Source of the DNA: Erysipelotrichaceae bacterium
GTDB taxonomy: Bacteria; Bacillota_I; Bacilli_A; Erysipelotrichales; Erysipelotrichaceae
Reading direction: 5' to 3'
Assembly (NCBI GenBank): GCA_003446295.1
Contig: DMBB01000148.1
Location: forward strand, 1 to 6,775
Length of the DNA stretch: 6,775 nt
The notes under the pieces are model-generated. The model made no database searches, had not been told where the DNA came from, and was given only the letters and a program-made list of their open reading frames with translations. The first letter of the stretch is position 1. Every line of letters starts with the position of its first letter. The position numbers and the translations under genes were made by a program. Below, piece by piece: positions 1 to 5,477 of this stretch.

Positions 1-267
1 AGAAACCTGTTTCTTGTCTCTGCCCAGACGCTCATACTTAACAACACCATCGCACAGAGCGAACAGTGTATCATCTCCGCCCTTGGAAACGTTCTTTCCG
101 GGATAGATACGTGTGCCTCTCTGACGGTAAATGATGGAACCTGCTGTGCAGAACTGACCATCAGCAACTTTCGCACCAAGTCTGCGGCCGGCAGAATCAC
201 GGCCGTTCTTTGTGGAAGATACACCCTTTTTGGATGCGAAGAACTGAATATCAAGTGTGAATTTCAT
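1..267 (-). CDS. rpmA: 50S ribosomal protein L27, C-terminus cut by window edge
   Basis: L27 is a 50S subunit protein near the peptidyl transferase centre. The 89 visible codons begin [15 protein letters not shown] and continue with the L27 signature [15 protein letters not shown] at residues 43-57. The family is usually about 95 residues, so only a few C-terminal residues are missing beyond position 1. Residues 1-10 are the Bacillota-type extension ending in FF before ASKKG, which in Staphylococcus aureus is cleaved by the protease Prp; the gene just upstream encodes Prp. The start is supported by GGAGGTG at 281-275, seven nt upstream and overlapping the end of prp. The 4-nt gap to prp implies one mRNA with rplU and prp. 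Confidence 0.97.
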   Translation of the reverse strand, partial: MKFTLDIQFFASKKGVSSTKNGRDSAGRRLGAKVADGQFCTAGSIIYRQRGTRIYPGKNVSKGGDDTLFALCDGVVKYERLGRDKKQVS

Positions 268-271
268 GGGA

Positions 272-583
272 TTACACCTCCGTTTTTCTCATTTGAATAA
301 ATTGTTCAGCTGTTTCCTGAATCGTCTCCAGCTGGATCACGCCTGTGCGAAGGATCGTTTGTACCTTCTCTGACGTGTCATCCGTTCTGATGACGATCCT
401 GTTTCCGTCCACTTCAATGTCCTGTACGTCTGTCAGAATATCCAGGGCATTGCAGAGTCCGAATGTTACTGCGCTTACACCTGCACAGATCAGATCTTTT
501 CCTTTTTCAGCAGATCCGCTGTGTCCGCTGACCCGGATCTCCCGGATCATGCCTTCATGAGTATAAACGCTGATCTGGATCAT
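272..583 (-). CDS. prp: Ribosomal-processing cysteine protease Prp
   Basis: Prp removes the N-terminal extension of L27 in Bacillota, a step needed for functional ribosomes. With the ATG at 583 the protein has 103 residues, normal for the family. It shows the catalytic pair in its usual context: His21 in VSGHSG and Cys33 in [10 protein letters not shown], matching the His/Cys dyad of S. aureus Prp. The frame stays open upstream to a TTG at 604, but the ATG at 583 is preferred because it follows GAGGG (593-589) by 5 nt, lies 1 nt after the rplU stop, and gives the normal N-terminus [11 protein letters not shown]. Its place between L21 and L27, next to its substrate, is conserved in Bacillota. 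It was formerly annotated as DUF464/YsxB. Confidence 0.95.
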   Translation of the reverse strand: MIQISVYTHEGMIREIRVSGHSGSAEKGKDLICAGVSAVTFGLCNALDILTDVQDIEVDGNRIVIRTDDTSEKVQTILRTGVIQLETIQETAEQFIQMRKTEV

Positions 584-584
584 G

Positions 585-896
585 TTATCCCTCGATGGAG
601 ACAACTGTCAGCTTTGTGTACGGCTGACGATGACCCTGCTTACGACGGGTGGAACCCTTCTTCTGCTTGTACTTGAAGATGATGATCTTCTTTTCTTTGC
701 CCTGCTTTTCAACTTTGCAGGTAACCTTCGCACCGTCTACATACGGTGTTCCGATCTTTGTTGCAGTTCCAGCTACCAGGTTGACTTTGTCGAAGACAAC
801 TTCATCACCGGGATTGACTTCCAGCTTTTCTACGAAGATGGACTGTCCTTCTTCAACCTTCAGCTGCTTGCCGCCTGTTTCGATAATTGCGTACAT
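585..896 (-). CDS. rplU: 50S ribosomal protein L21
   Basis: L21 is a 23S rRNA-binding 50S protein. The protein of 103 residues has the typical N-terminus [11 protein letters not shown], a beta-rich body, and the conserved basic C-terminal block with [17 protein letters not shown] followed by KLTVVSI. The start at ATG 896 is chosen over a GTG at 905 because AGGAGG (910-905) sits 8 nt upstream of the ATG and would overlap the GTG. It is the first gene of the rplU-prp-rpmA unit, reads from the promoter at 1010-1038, and ends 1 nt before the prp start, which suggests translational coupling. Confidence 0.97.
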   Translation of the reverse strand: MYAIIETGGKQLKVEEGQSIFVEKLEVNPGDEVVFDKVNLVAGTATKIGTPYVDGAKVTCKVEKQGKEKKIIIFKYKQKKGSTRRKQGHRQPYTKLTVVSIEG

Positions 897-1003
897 CCTT
901 TGCACCTCCTGTCACATTTATCATAAGACGCGCCATTAAGGAGACATTTCTGTGCTTAAATCCTATTCTGAGCGGTTACAGACCTCCAAGGAGGGCTGAT
1001 AAC
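897..1003 (-). promoter_or_regulatory. Candidate rplU (L21) leader RNA with possible SD-sequestering element
   Basis: About 105 nt separate the inferred transcription start (near 1003-1005) from the rplU ATG. Read on the minus strand, the leader has complementary segments. TTATCA (1002-997) can pair with TGATAA (923-918) as a closing stem. A 12-nt perfect palindrome CCTCCTTGGAGG (994-983) can form CCUC-CUUG-GAGG with a stable CUUG loop. TCTGT (982-978) can pair with ACAGA (953-949). CCTCCT (994-989) is also exactly complementary to the rplU ribosome binding site AGGAGG (910-905). Bacillota are known to have a conserved L21 leader at this position; I assign it by position and visible pairing, not by a covariance search. 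Confidence 0.5.
905..910 (-). promoter_or_regulatory. Shine-Dalgarno site of rplU
   Basis: AGGAGG on the minus strand, 8 nt before the ATG at 896. It fixes the rplU start and rules out the GTG at 905. Confidence 0.9.
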
Positions 1004-1009
1004 ATAGAG

Positions 1010-1038
1010 ATTTTAGCAGAAACAAAAGACGGCGTCAA
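1010..1038 (-). promoter_or_regulatory. Sigma-A-type promoter of rplU-prp-rpmA
   Basis: On the minus strand the -35 hexamer is TTGACG (1038-1033) and the -10 hexamer is TAAAAT (1015-1010), separated by exactly 17 nt. The bases TGC just before the -10 make an extended -10. An A-rich run (AAAAAGAGAA) just upstream of the -35 could act as an UP element. The near-consensus quality suits a strongly expressed ribosomal protein operon. Transcription should start near 1005-1003. Confidence 0.88.
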
Positions 1039-1112
1039 CCGGATTCTCTTTTTCTGCTGTATTTCCGGCTTTTTTCCAGATTTCCTGGCTGCGTAAATAT
1101 CTTATCACCAAA

Positions 1113-1129
1113 ATTCCTTTTCATGGAAT
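1113..1129. repeat. Short inverted repeat upstream of the phosphatase promoter
   Basis: ATTCC (1113-1117) and GGAAT (1125-1129) are 5-bp inverted arms around 7 nt, just upstream of the -35 at 1136. It could be a regulator site, but short arms like these occur often by chance. Confidence 0.25.
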
Positions 1130-1135
1130 CATCGA

Positions 1136-1166
1136 TTGTTATATTCTGCCCAAATAATGTTATGAT
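1136..1166 (+). promoter_or_regulatory. Probable promoter of the two-phosphatase unit
   Basis: The -10 hexamer TATGAT (1161-1166) is preceded by TGT, giving an extended -10. A weak -35 TTGTTA (1136-1141) lies 19 nt upstream, longer than ideal, so the site probably depends on the extended -10. The predicted start near 1173 leaves a 5' UTR of about 23 nt. It diverges from the rplU promoter, with about 100 bp between the two -35 elements. Confidence 0.5.
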
Positions 1167-1170
1167 TATT
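1153..1170. repeat. AT-rich inverted repeat over the -10 of the phosphatase promoter
   Basis: AATAAT (1153-1158) and ATTATT (1165-1170) are perfect 6-bp inverted arms around a 6-nt centre that lies within the -10 region. A repressor bound here would block the promoter. The low sequence complexity means chance is a real alternative. Confidence 0.35.
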
Positions 1171-1195
1171 ACAGAAAAAACGATGGGAAAAGATC

Positions 1196-1939
1196 ATGGC
1201 AACATATGTAATGAGTGACCTGCATGGATGCAAAAGCGAATTCGATCAGATGCTTGAAAAGATCAGTTTTTCACCGTCCGATACGATGTGGATCGTCGGA
1301 GATATCTGCGACCGCGGAACGCATTCAATGGAACTGCTGCTGCAGATCATATCAATGAAAAATATTCACTGTATCATCGGCAATCACGACGAGTGGCTGA
1401 AGAAGTTTTCACGTGAGCTCATCATCATGAAGAAAGGTCTTTATGACAGATGCGACCAGCGTGAAGACTATATTCTGTGGCGCAGGGCCAACTCCGGTGA
1501 TGATACGATCGAGCAGTTCCTTGCGCTGAGCTACACAAAATGCATGGATATCCTGAACTACTGGAAAAAGGCACCCTATTATCAGTATCTGAAGCTCAAC
1601 GGAAAACAGTATCTGCTCGTGCATGCAGGATTCTTCATGGATCACAAAAAGAACTTCCGCGTCAAGGATGCAGATAAGACAGAAATGATCTGGGCATATG
1701 TCGAGATCGATGACAATCCGTTTGATGACTGCATCATGATCGTCGGCCATACCCCGACATTCTTCTACGGCAGACCGTATGACGGAAAGATCTGTGTCAG
1801 GGATAAGATCATCCACATAGACTGCGGATGTGTATACGGAAGGAATCTCGGCTGTCTGAGGCTTGATGACATGCAGGAATTCTATGTACCCTCTTCATAC
1901 CCGCACAAACCTTTCATGTTCCCGGATGAATATGAATAA
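1196..1939 (+). CDS. PPP-family metallophosphatase (Ser/Thr phosphatase or ApaH-like)
   Basis: A 247-residue cytoplasmic protein with the full di-metal phosphoesterase set in order: D8-L-H10-G (first metal ligands), G35-D36-I-C-D39-R40-G (bridging Asp plus phosphate-binding Arg), G62-N63-H64-D65, H143-A-G, and G184-H185-T. No signal peptide or membrane segment is visible. This arrangement is typical of bacterial PPP enzymes such as PrpA/PrpB Ser/Thr phosphatases (about 220 aa) and the related Ap4A hydrolase ApaH (about 275 aa). The motifs alone do not separate protein from dinucleotide substrates. The ATG at 1196 starts two residues before the first beta strand, as expected, but its ribosome binding site is poor (only a GGGAAAAG-like stretch). 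It is followed after 11 nt by a second phosphatase, so the two are probably co-transcribed. Confidence 0.88.
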   Translation: MATYVMSDLHGCKSEFDQMLEKISFSPSDTMWIVGDICDRGTHSMELLLQIISMKNIHCIIGNHDEWLKKFSRELIIMKKGLYDRCDQREDYILWRRANSGDDTIEQFLALSYTKCMDILNYWKKAPYYQYLKLNGKQYLLVHAGFFMDHKKNFRVKDADKTEMIWAYVEIDDNPFDDCIMIVGHTPTFFYGRPYDGKICVRDKIIHIDCGCVYGRNLGCLRLDDMQEFYVPSSYPHKPFMFPDEYE

Positions 1940-1950
1940 CGGTAAACAGC

Positions 1951-2703
1951 ATGTATGACTGCACACTGAACTGGACAAGACTTCCGCTTGAGAACGGCAA
2001 CAATTTCCGTGAGATCGGCGGATACCCGGGCGACGATGAAAAGATCATCCGTTATCACCGGTTTGTCCGTGCCAGCAGCACTTCCAGTCTGACTGACAAT
2101 GACATTGCATTTCTGAAAGGATACGGCGTTGTTGCGGACATTGATCTGCGTTCAAAAGCAGAGATCGCTTCCTCGCCTGACAGACTGAACGGCGTTGAGG
2201 GCATCGAATACCGTGTGCTCCCTTTCTCAGGCAATCAGCCGGTCGATACGGACAACCTCGCCTATCAGCGGCTGACGCTGTCCATCTCCAAGCTGTATGT
2301 CAGGGAAATGATCGAGCAGACCGATGCGGTACGGGATATCTTCAATTACATCGCACATGCACCGGAGGGATGCATCCTGTTCCACTGCCATGCCGGCAAA
2401 GACAGAACAGGCGTCCTGGCGATGCTGCTGATGTACCTGGCTGGTGCAGACAAGGAAGACTGCATGAGCAATTATGAGCAGAGCTATTCCAACCTCAGGC
2501 GGGGCAATATCTTCTATGTATCGCACCTGATAGATCCAGGTGATGAAGACAGTGCGGAATTCCTGTTTTCCAGACCTGATACGATCATGGAGTGCTATGA
2601 ATTCATCGAAAACAAATACGCCGGCGTCCTTCCGTATCTCTATGACTGCGGCGTCAGCGAACAGGATATATTAAAAGTAAAGTCCAGATTACTGGACCCT
2701 TGA
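1951..2703 (+). CDS. Tyrosine-protein phosphatase, Y_phosphatase3 (MptpB/LipA-like) family
   Basis: A 250-residue protein with the Cys-based phosphatase P-loop HCHAGKDRTG at residues 145-154: nucleophile Cys146, phosphate-binding Arg152, and the Lys-Asp pair (150-151) seen in Mycobacterium PtpB and Listeria LipA. Supporting family landmarks are NFREIGGY (18-25), the Arg40-Ala-Ser-Ser stretch standing for the usual YRS, and DIDLRSKAEIASSPDRL (63-79). Family members may act on phosphotyrosine, phosphoserine/threonine or phosphoinositides; the substrate here is unknown. No secretion signal is visible, so an intracellular role is more likely than export. The start lies 11 nt after the metallophosphatase stop with a weak ribosome binding site, so translation may be coupled. 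The TGA stop abuts the stop of the convergent methyltransferase gene with no spacer. Confidence 0.9.
   Translation: MYDCTLNWTRLPLENGNNFREIGGYPGDDEKIIRYHRFVRASSTSSLTDNDIAFLKGYGVVADIDLRSKAEIASSPDRLNGVEGIEYRVLPFSGNQPVDTDNLAYQRLTLSISKLYVREMIEQTDAVRDIFNYIAHAPEGCILFHCHAGKDRTGVLAMLLMYLAGADKEDCMSNYEQSYSNLRRGNIFYVSHLIDPGDEDSAEFLFSRPDTIMECYEFIENKYAGVLPYLYDCGVSEQDILKVKSRLLDP
2671..2700 (-). terminator. Probable intrinsic terminator of the dnaE-to-methyltransferase unit
   Basis: On the minus strand GTCCAG (2697-2692), loop TAAT, CTGGAC (2687-2682) forms a 6-bp stem, extendable by two G-U pairs and one A-U pair, and runs straight into TTTACTTTTAAT. It lies just downstream of the methyltransferase stop at 2704 but inside the last codons of the opposing phosphatase gene. 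The U-tract is interrupted, so efficiency may be moderate. Confidence 0.6.
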
Positions 2704-3360
2704 TCACATTTCATTCAGATAGACAGGCTGCCCGATGTGCAGCTGTCTTTTTTTGCCGAAGCAGTATTCCAGCAGAACACCCGATGCGTCAGATGTTCTG
2801 TTTTTGTATACCGGGATCATCGTGACTGCCTGCAGCCCGTATGCTGCGGAAGTGCTGTAAAGTTCATTCAGACGGGAAGCTCTGTGCACCAGATAGAAAT
2901 GTCCGTTTGTCTTCATCAGTCTGCGTACATTGCTGAACAGCTCATCCATCGTCAGATGCGCTTCATGCCTTGCGCAGGCAAGATACGGATTTGCATTGAT
3001 GAGTTCATCATTTTCCGTATCAAAGTACGGAGGATTGCAGACGATCACGTCAAACTGCTCCGACGGTCTGAAATCCTGTACCCTTGTGCAGATCAGCTGT
3101 GCCTGCACATGATTGCGTTCAAGATTGATGCGTGCCTGTTCCAGGACCTCGTCAAACAGATCGATCCCCGTGATCATGGACGGCTGATGGAGCGATGCAT
3201 ACAGCAGAAGCGCACCGGATGCACATCCGATATCCAGCACGCTGTCCTTCCTTCTTGCTTTCATGAACCTTCCGAGCAGCACCGTATCGGAATTGAAGTG
3301 ATACATATCATCCTGCTGGATCAGCGTAAACTCCGTGCCGGGCAGATAATCAGTTTTCAT
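2704..3360 (-). CDS. TrmN6/YabB-like tRNA1(Val) (adenine-N6) methyltransferase
   Basis: A 218-residue class I SAM-dependent methyltransferase. It has the substrate-region motif HFNSDTVLLGRF (21-32), the SAM-binding loop VLDIGCASGALLL (41-53), the acidic post-I motif GIDLFDE (65-71), and the N6-adenine catalytic motif N109-P-P-Y112. The C-terminal part with VLLEYCFGKKRQLHIGQPVYL also fits the family of E. coli YfiC/TrmN6 and Bacillus YabB, proposed to methylate A37 of tRNA. At 218 residues it is somewhat shorter than usual (about 240-250), mainly because of a short N-terminus, and its SAM loop has Cys-Ala-Ser where Thr/Cys-Gly-Asn is common. The ATG overlaps the kinase gene by 11 nt, with GGAGG (3371-3367) 6 nt upstream. 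It is the last gene of the unit and ends back to back with the convergent phosphatase gene. Confidence 0.85.
   Translation of the reverse strand: MKTDYLPGTEFTLIQQDDMYHFNSDTVLLGRFMKARRKDSVLDIGCASGALLLYASLHQPSMITGIDLFDEVLEQARINLERNHVQAQLICTRVQDFRPSEQFDVIVCNPPYFDTENDELINANPYLACARHEAHLTMDELFSNVRRLMKTNGHFYLVHRASRLNELYSTSAAYGLQAVTMIPVYKNRTSDASGVLLEYCFGKKRQLHIGQPVYLNEM
2721..2754 (+). terminator. Intrinsic terminator of the two-phosphatase unit
   Basis: AGACAGGCTGC (2721-2731) pairs with GCAGCTGTCT (2739-2748) with one bulged G, around a 7-nt loop, followed by seven T (2748-2754). This is a good rho-independent terminator 18 nt after the phosphatase stop, lying inside the 3' end of the oppositely oriented methyltransferase gene. 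Confidence 0.8.
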
Positions 3361-4825
3361 CAGCGTCCTCCACTTCCGTGGGATTGCTCAGTTCAAACCA
3401 GAACATCGAACCCTTTCCTTCTTCGCTTTCAACGCCGTACTTCGCGCCATGCGTATCGAGGATCGCCTTGACGATCGAAAGTCCCAGACCTGTATTGGTC
3501 ATGCTGCGGGAGAAGGAACGGCTGGATTTCTGATATCTGTCCCAGATGTTCGGCAGATCCTGGGCAGCGATCCCTTCACCTTCATCTCTGATCTCCATGC
3601 GGACTGTTTCTTCATCCGGCTTGAGATATGCACGGATATAAATGGATCTGCCGGCGGGCGTATGCTTGATCGCATTTGACAGGAAATTGGAGATCACCTG
3701 TCCGATCTTGATCTCGTCCGCATATACAGTCAGTGTTTCAGGCAGATCGGCCGTCACTGTCAGACCCCCTTCCTGGATCATGACATCATGCAGATAGATG
3801 ATCTCACGGATCTTCTCTGACAGGTCAAAGTTCCGGCGCTTGAGAACATAGTTGCCGGACTGCATCTTGGAAAGCTCATTCATGTCCGTCACAAGATGGT
3901 TGAGATAATCTGTTTCATCAATGATGACATTCAGGTGCTGTTCGCGTTTTTCCGGATTGTTGCCGGATATATCCTTGATCATCTCCGCATAGGCTTTGAT
4001 CGAGGTCAGCGGCGTCTTGATATCATGCGATACGTTTGCGATCAGGTCTTTGCGGAGCTCATCGATCCTGGAAAGCTTTGTGCTCGCATTGTTCAGGGTA
4101 TCCGCAAGTTCTTTTGTTTCGGTAAAGGCTCCGCCTTCAAAGCTTGCGGAATAATCCGCATGGGCAAGCTTGAGCGCTTCGGAATTCATCCTGACGATCG
4201 GCATGGTCAGTCTTCTGGAAAAGTAAACGGAGATCAGCGATGCCGCCAGGACTACGATAAAGCCGTACAGCAGATACTGTCTTGAGAAAAATGAAATGAT
4301 CGAGTCGATCGGTTCCAGCGGTGAATTGACGAACACGTAGTAGTTGCCCAGATTAAAGCGGTACTGTCTCCCGTAGACGATCATTTCCTGCTGTGTTCTT
4401 TTGTTGACGACATTCAGACTCCATTCGCCGTTGTTGTCCTGCACAGCCTGCTTCAGGACCTTTCCGTCCGTCAGGTTGATGCTGCCGGCTCCCTCCACCT
4501 GATTGGCCACATGAAAAACACATCCGGACCCGAGTGAGTCCGCATCATAGATCCGTCTGCCTGCATCGTTGTAAATGCAGACGCATACATTGTTGTCGAC
4601 TGTCAGCTGGAACGCTCTCGTCAGATCATCCGCCGAGCTGCTGTTTTCCAGAATATATTCCCGGACCAGATCCGTGACGCGCGATACCGTAACGATCTTG
4701 TTGTTGCGGTAATACGGTTTGATCAGCAGGATCTGCAGAACGCCGAGCACCAAAAGGATCCCCACAGCAAAGACAACAAAGTATTTCCAGATGGTATAAA
4801 CGATTCCGTGCCGGTCAATCCTCAA
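3350..4825 (-). CDS. Membrane sensor histidine kinase with HAMP domain
   Basis: A 491-residue two-component kinase: short cytoplasmic N-terminus, membrane helix about 14-36, extracytoplasmic sensor about 37-182, second helix about 183-203, HAMP about 202-258, then the dimerisation domain with phosphoacceptor His267 in SHDIKTPLTSI. The ATPase domain shows the N box (N380, N384), DEGEG at 414-418 and NTGLGLS at 444-450. It should phosphorylate the regulator encoded just upstream. The sensor belongs to no family I can name with a known ligand; it has three cysteines (C81, C83, C102). The only conventional start in the frame is a TTG at 4825, since a stop lies nine codons upstream with no ATG or GTG between; GGGG (4836-4833) is 7 nt before it. 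It overlaps the regulator gene and the methyltransferase gene by 11 nt each. Confidence 0.93.
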   Translation of the reverse strand: MRIDRHGIVYTIWKYFVVFAVGILLVLGVLQILLIKPYYRNNKIVTVSRVTDLVREYILENSSSADDLTRAFQLTVDNNVCVCIYNDAGRRIYDADSLGSGCVFHVANQVEGAGSINLTDGKVLKQAVQDNNGEWSLNVVNKRTQQEMIVYGRQYRFNLGNYYVFVNSPLEPIDSIISFFSRQYLLYGFIVVLAASLISVYFSRRLTMPIVRMNSEALKLAHADYSASFEGGAFTETKELADTLNNASTKLSRIDELRKDLIANVSHDIKTPLTSIKAYAEMIKDISGNNPEKREQHLNVIIDETDYLNHLVTDMNELSKMQSGNYVLKRRNFDLSEKIREIIYLHDVMIQEGGLTVTADLPETLTVYADEIKIGQVISNFLSNAIKHTPAGRSIYIRAYLKPDEETVRMEIRDEGEGIAAQDLPNIWDRYQKSSRSFSRSMTNTGLGLSIVKAILDTHGAKYGVESEEGKGSMFWFELSNPTEVEDADEN

Positions 4826-5477
4826 ATTTGTACCCCATGCCTCTTACAGTAACGATCTTATTGCGGTATTCGCCCAGATTATGTCTGAGCATCTTGATGT
4901 GCGTATCGACCGTGCGGTCATCTCCGAAATAGTCATAGCCCCACACATCTTCCAGCAGCTTGTCACGGGAAAGCGCAACATTCGCGTGTCTTGCCAGATA
5001 GATGAGCAGGTCGATCTCCTTCGGCGTCATTTCCGCCCGTATTCCATCGACCGTAACGCTTCTGCCGTCCGCGTCGATCACCAGGCCGTCATAGCGCATG
5101 ACCTGATGTTCGGGCTTTCTGGAGCGGTCGATCACGACCCTGACTCTTGCCATCAGTTCTTTCGGTGAGAACGGCTTTACGACATAGTCGTCCACGCCGA
5201 GCTCAAAACCGAAGAGCTTATCATATTCTTCCTGACGTGCCGACAGCATGATCACCGGCACATTGCGTATCTTCTTGATCTGTTTGCATGCGGAAAAGCC
5301 GTCAAGCCTCGGCATCATGACATCCAGGATCACGCAGTCGTATTCCGTCTCGGTCACCATATTCAGCGCCTGCATGCCGTCTTCTGCTTCATCGGTCTCA
5401 TATCCGTTCAGTACAGCATACTCACGGACGACCTCCCGGATATTCTTTTCATCATCCACGATCAGTATTCTGGCCAT
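4815..5477 (-). CDS. OmpR/PhoB-family response regulator
   Basis: A 220-residue DNA-binding regulator. The receiver domain (about 1-120) has the acidic pair D8-D9, phosphoacceptor D52 in VILDVMMPRLDG, switch residues S79 and Y98, and conserved K101. The C-terminal winged helix has EMTPKEIDLLIYLA (149-162), the VWGY element, the recognition-helix stretch DDRTVDTHIKMLRHNLG, and the wing VRGMGYKFE at the end. It is the partner of the kinase that follows with an 11-nt overlap. The start is ATG 5477, 6 nt from AAGGAG (5489-5484); the adjacent ATG at 5480 is the alternative and would give an ATGA overlap with the dnaE stop. An in-frame ATG at 5519 lies inside dnaE and would add a non-conserved tail. 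Targets are unknown. Confidence 0.94.
   Translation of the reverse strand: MARILIVDDEKNIREVVREYAVLNGYETDEAEDGMQALNMVTETEYDCVILDVMMPRLDGFSACKQIKKIRNVPVIMLSARQEEYDKLFGFELGVDDYVVKPFSPKELMARVRVVIDRSRKPEHQVMRYDGLVIDADGRSVTVDGIRAEMTPKEIDLLIYLARHANVALSRDKLLEDVWGYDYFGDDRTVDTHIKMLRHNLGEYRNKIVTVRGMGYKFED

Noticed and set aside
585..905. GTG at 905 as the rplU start
   Set aside because: It would overlap the AGGAGG at 905-910, and the conserved L21 N-terminus begins at ATG 896.
1076..1088. Dyad CCAG-ATTTC-CTGG next to a T run, considered as a terminator
   Set aside because: The T run precedes the stem on the plus strand and becomes an A run on the minus strand. The stem is only 4 bp, and no transcript is expected to end between divergent promoters.
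1409..1816. A 135-codon minus-strand open frame inside the metallophosphatase gene
   Set aside because: Fully antisense to a gene with all PPP motifs, with no recognisable domain.
1196..2703. The phosphatase pair as a defence or toxin-antitoxin system
   Set aside because: No partner kinase, nuclease or membrane effector, no mobile-element signature, and housekeeping genes on both sides.
2737..3471. A 244-codon plus-strand open frame opposite the methyltransferase and kinase genes
   Set aside because: It is antisense to two well-supported genes, crosses their junction, and its protein (rich in Cys, His, Gln and Arg) resembles no family. It is a shadow of the opposite strand.
3896..4285. A 129-codon plus-strand open frame opposite the kinase
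   Set aside because: Antisense to the HAMP and dimerisation coding region, with no ribosome binding site or family resemblance that I can see.
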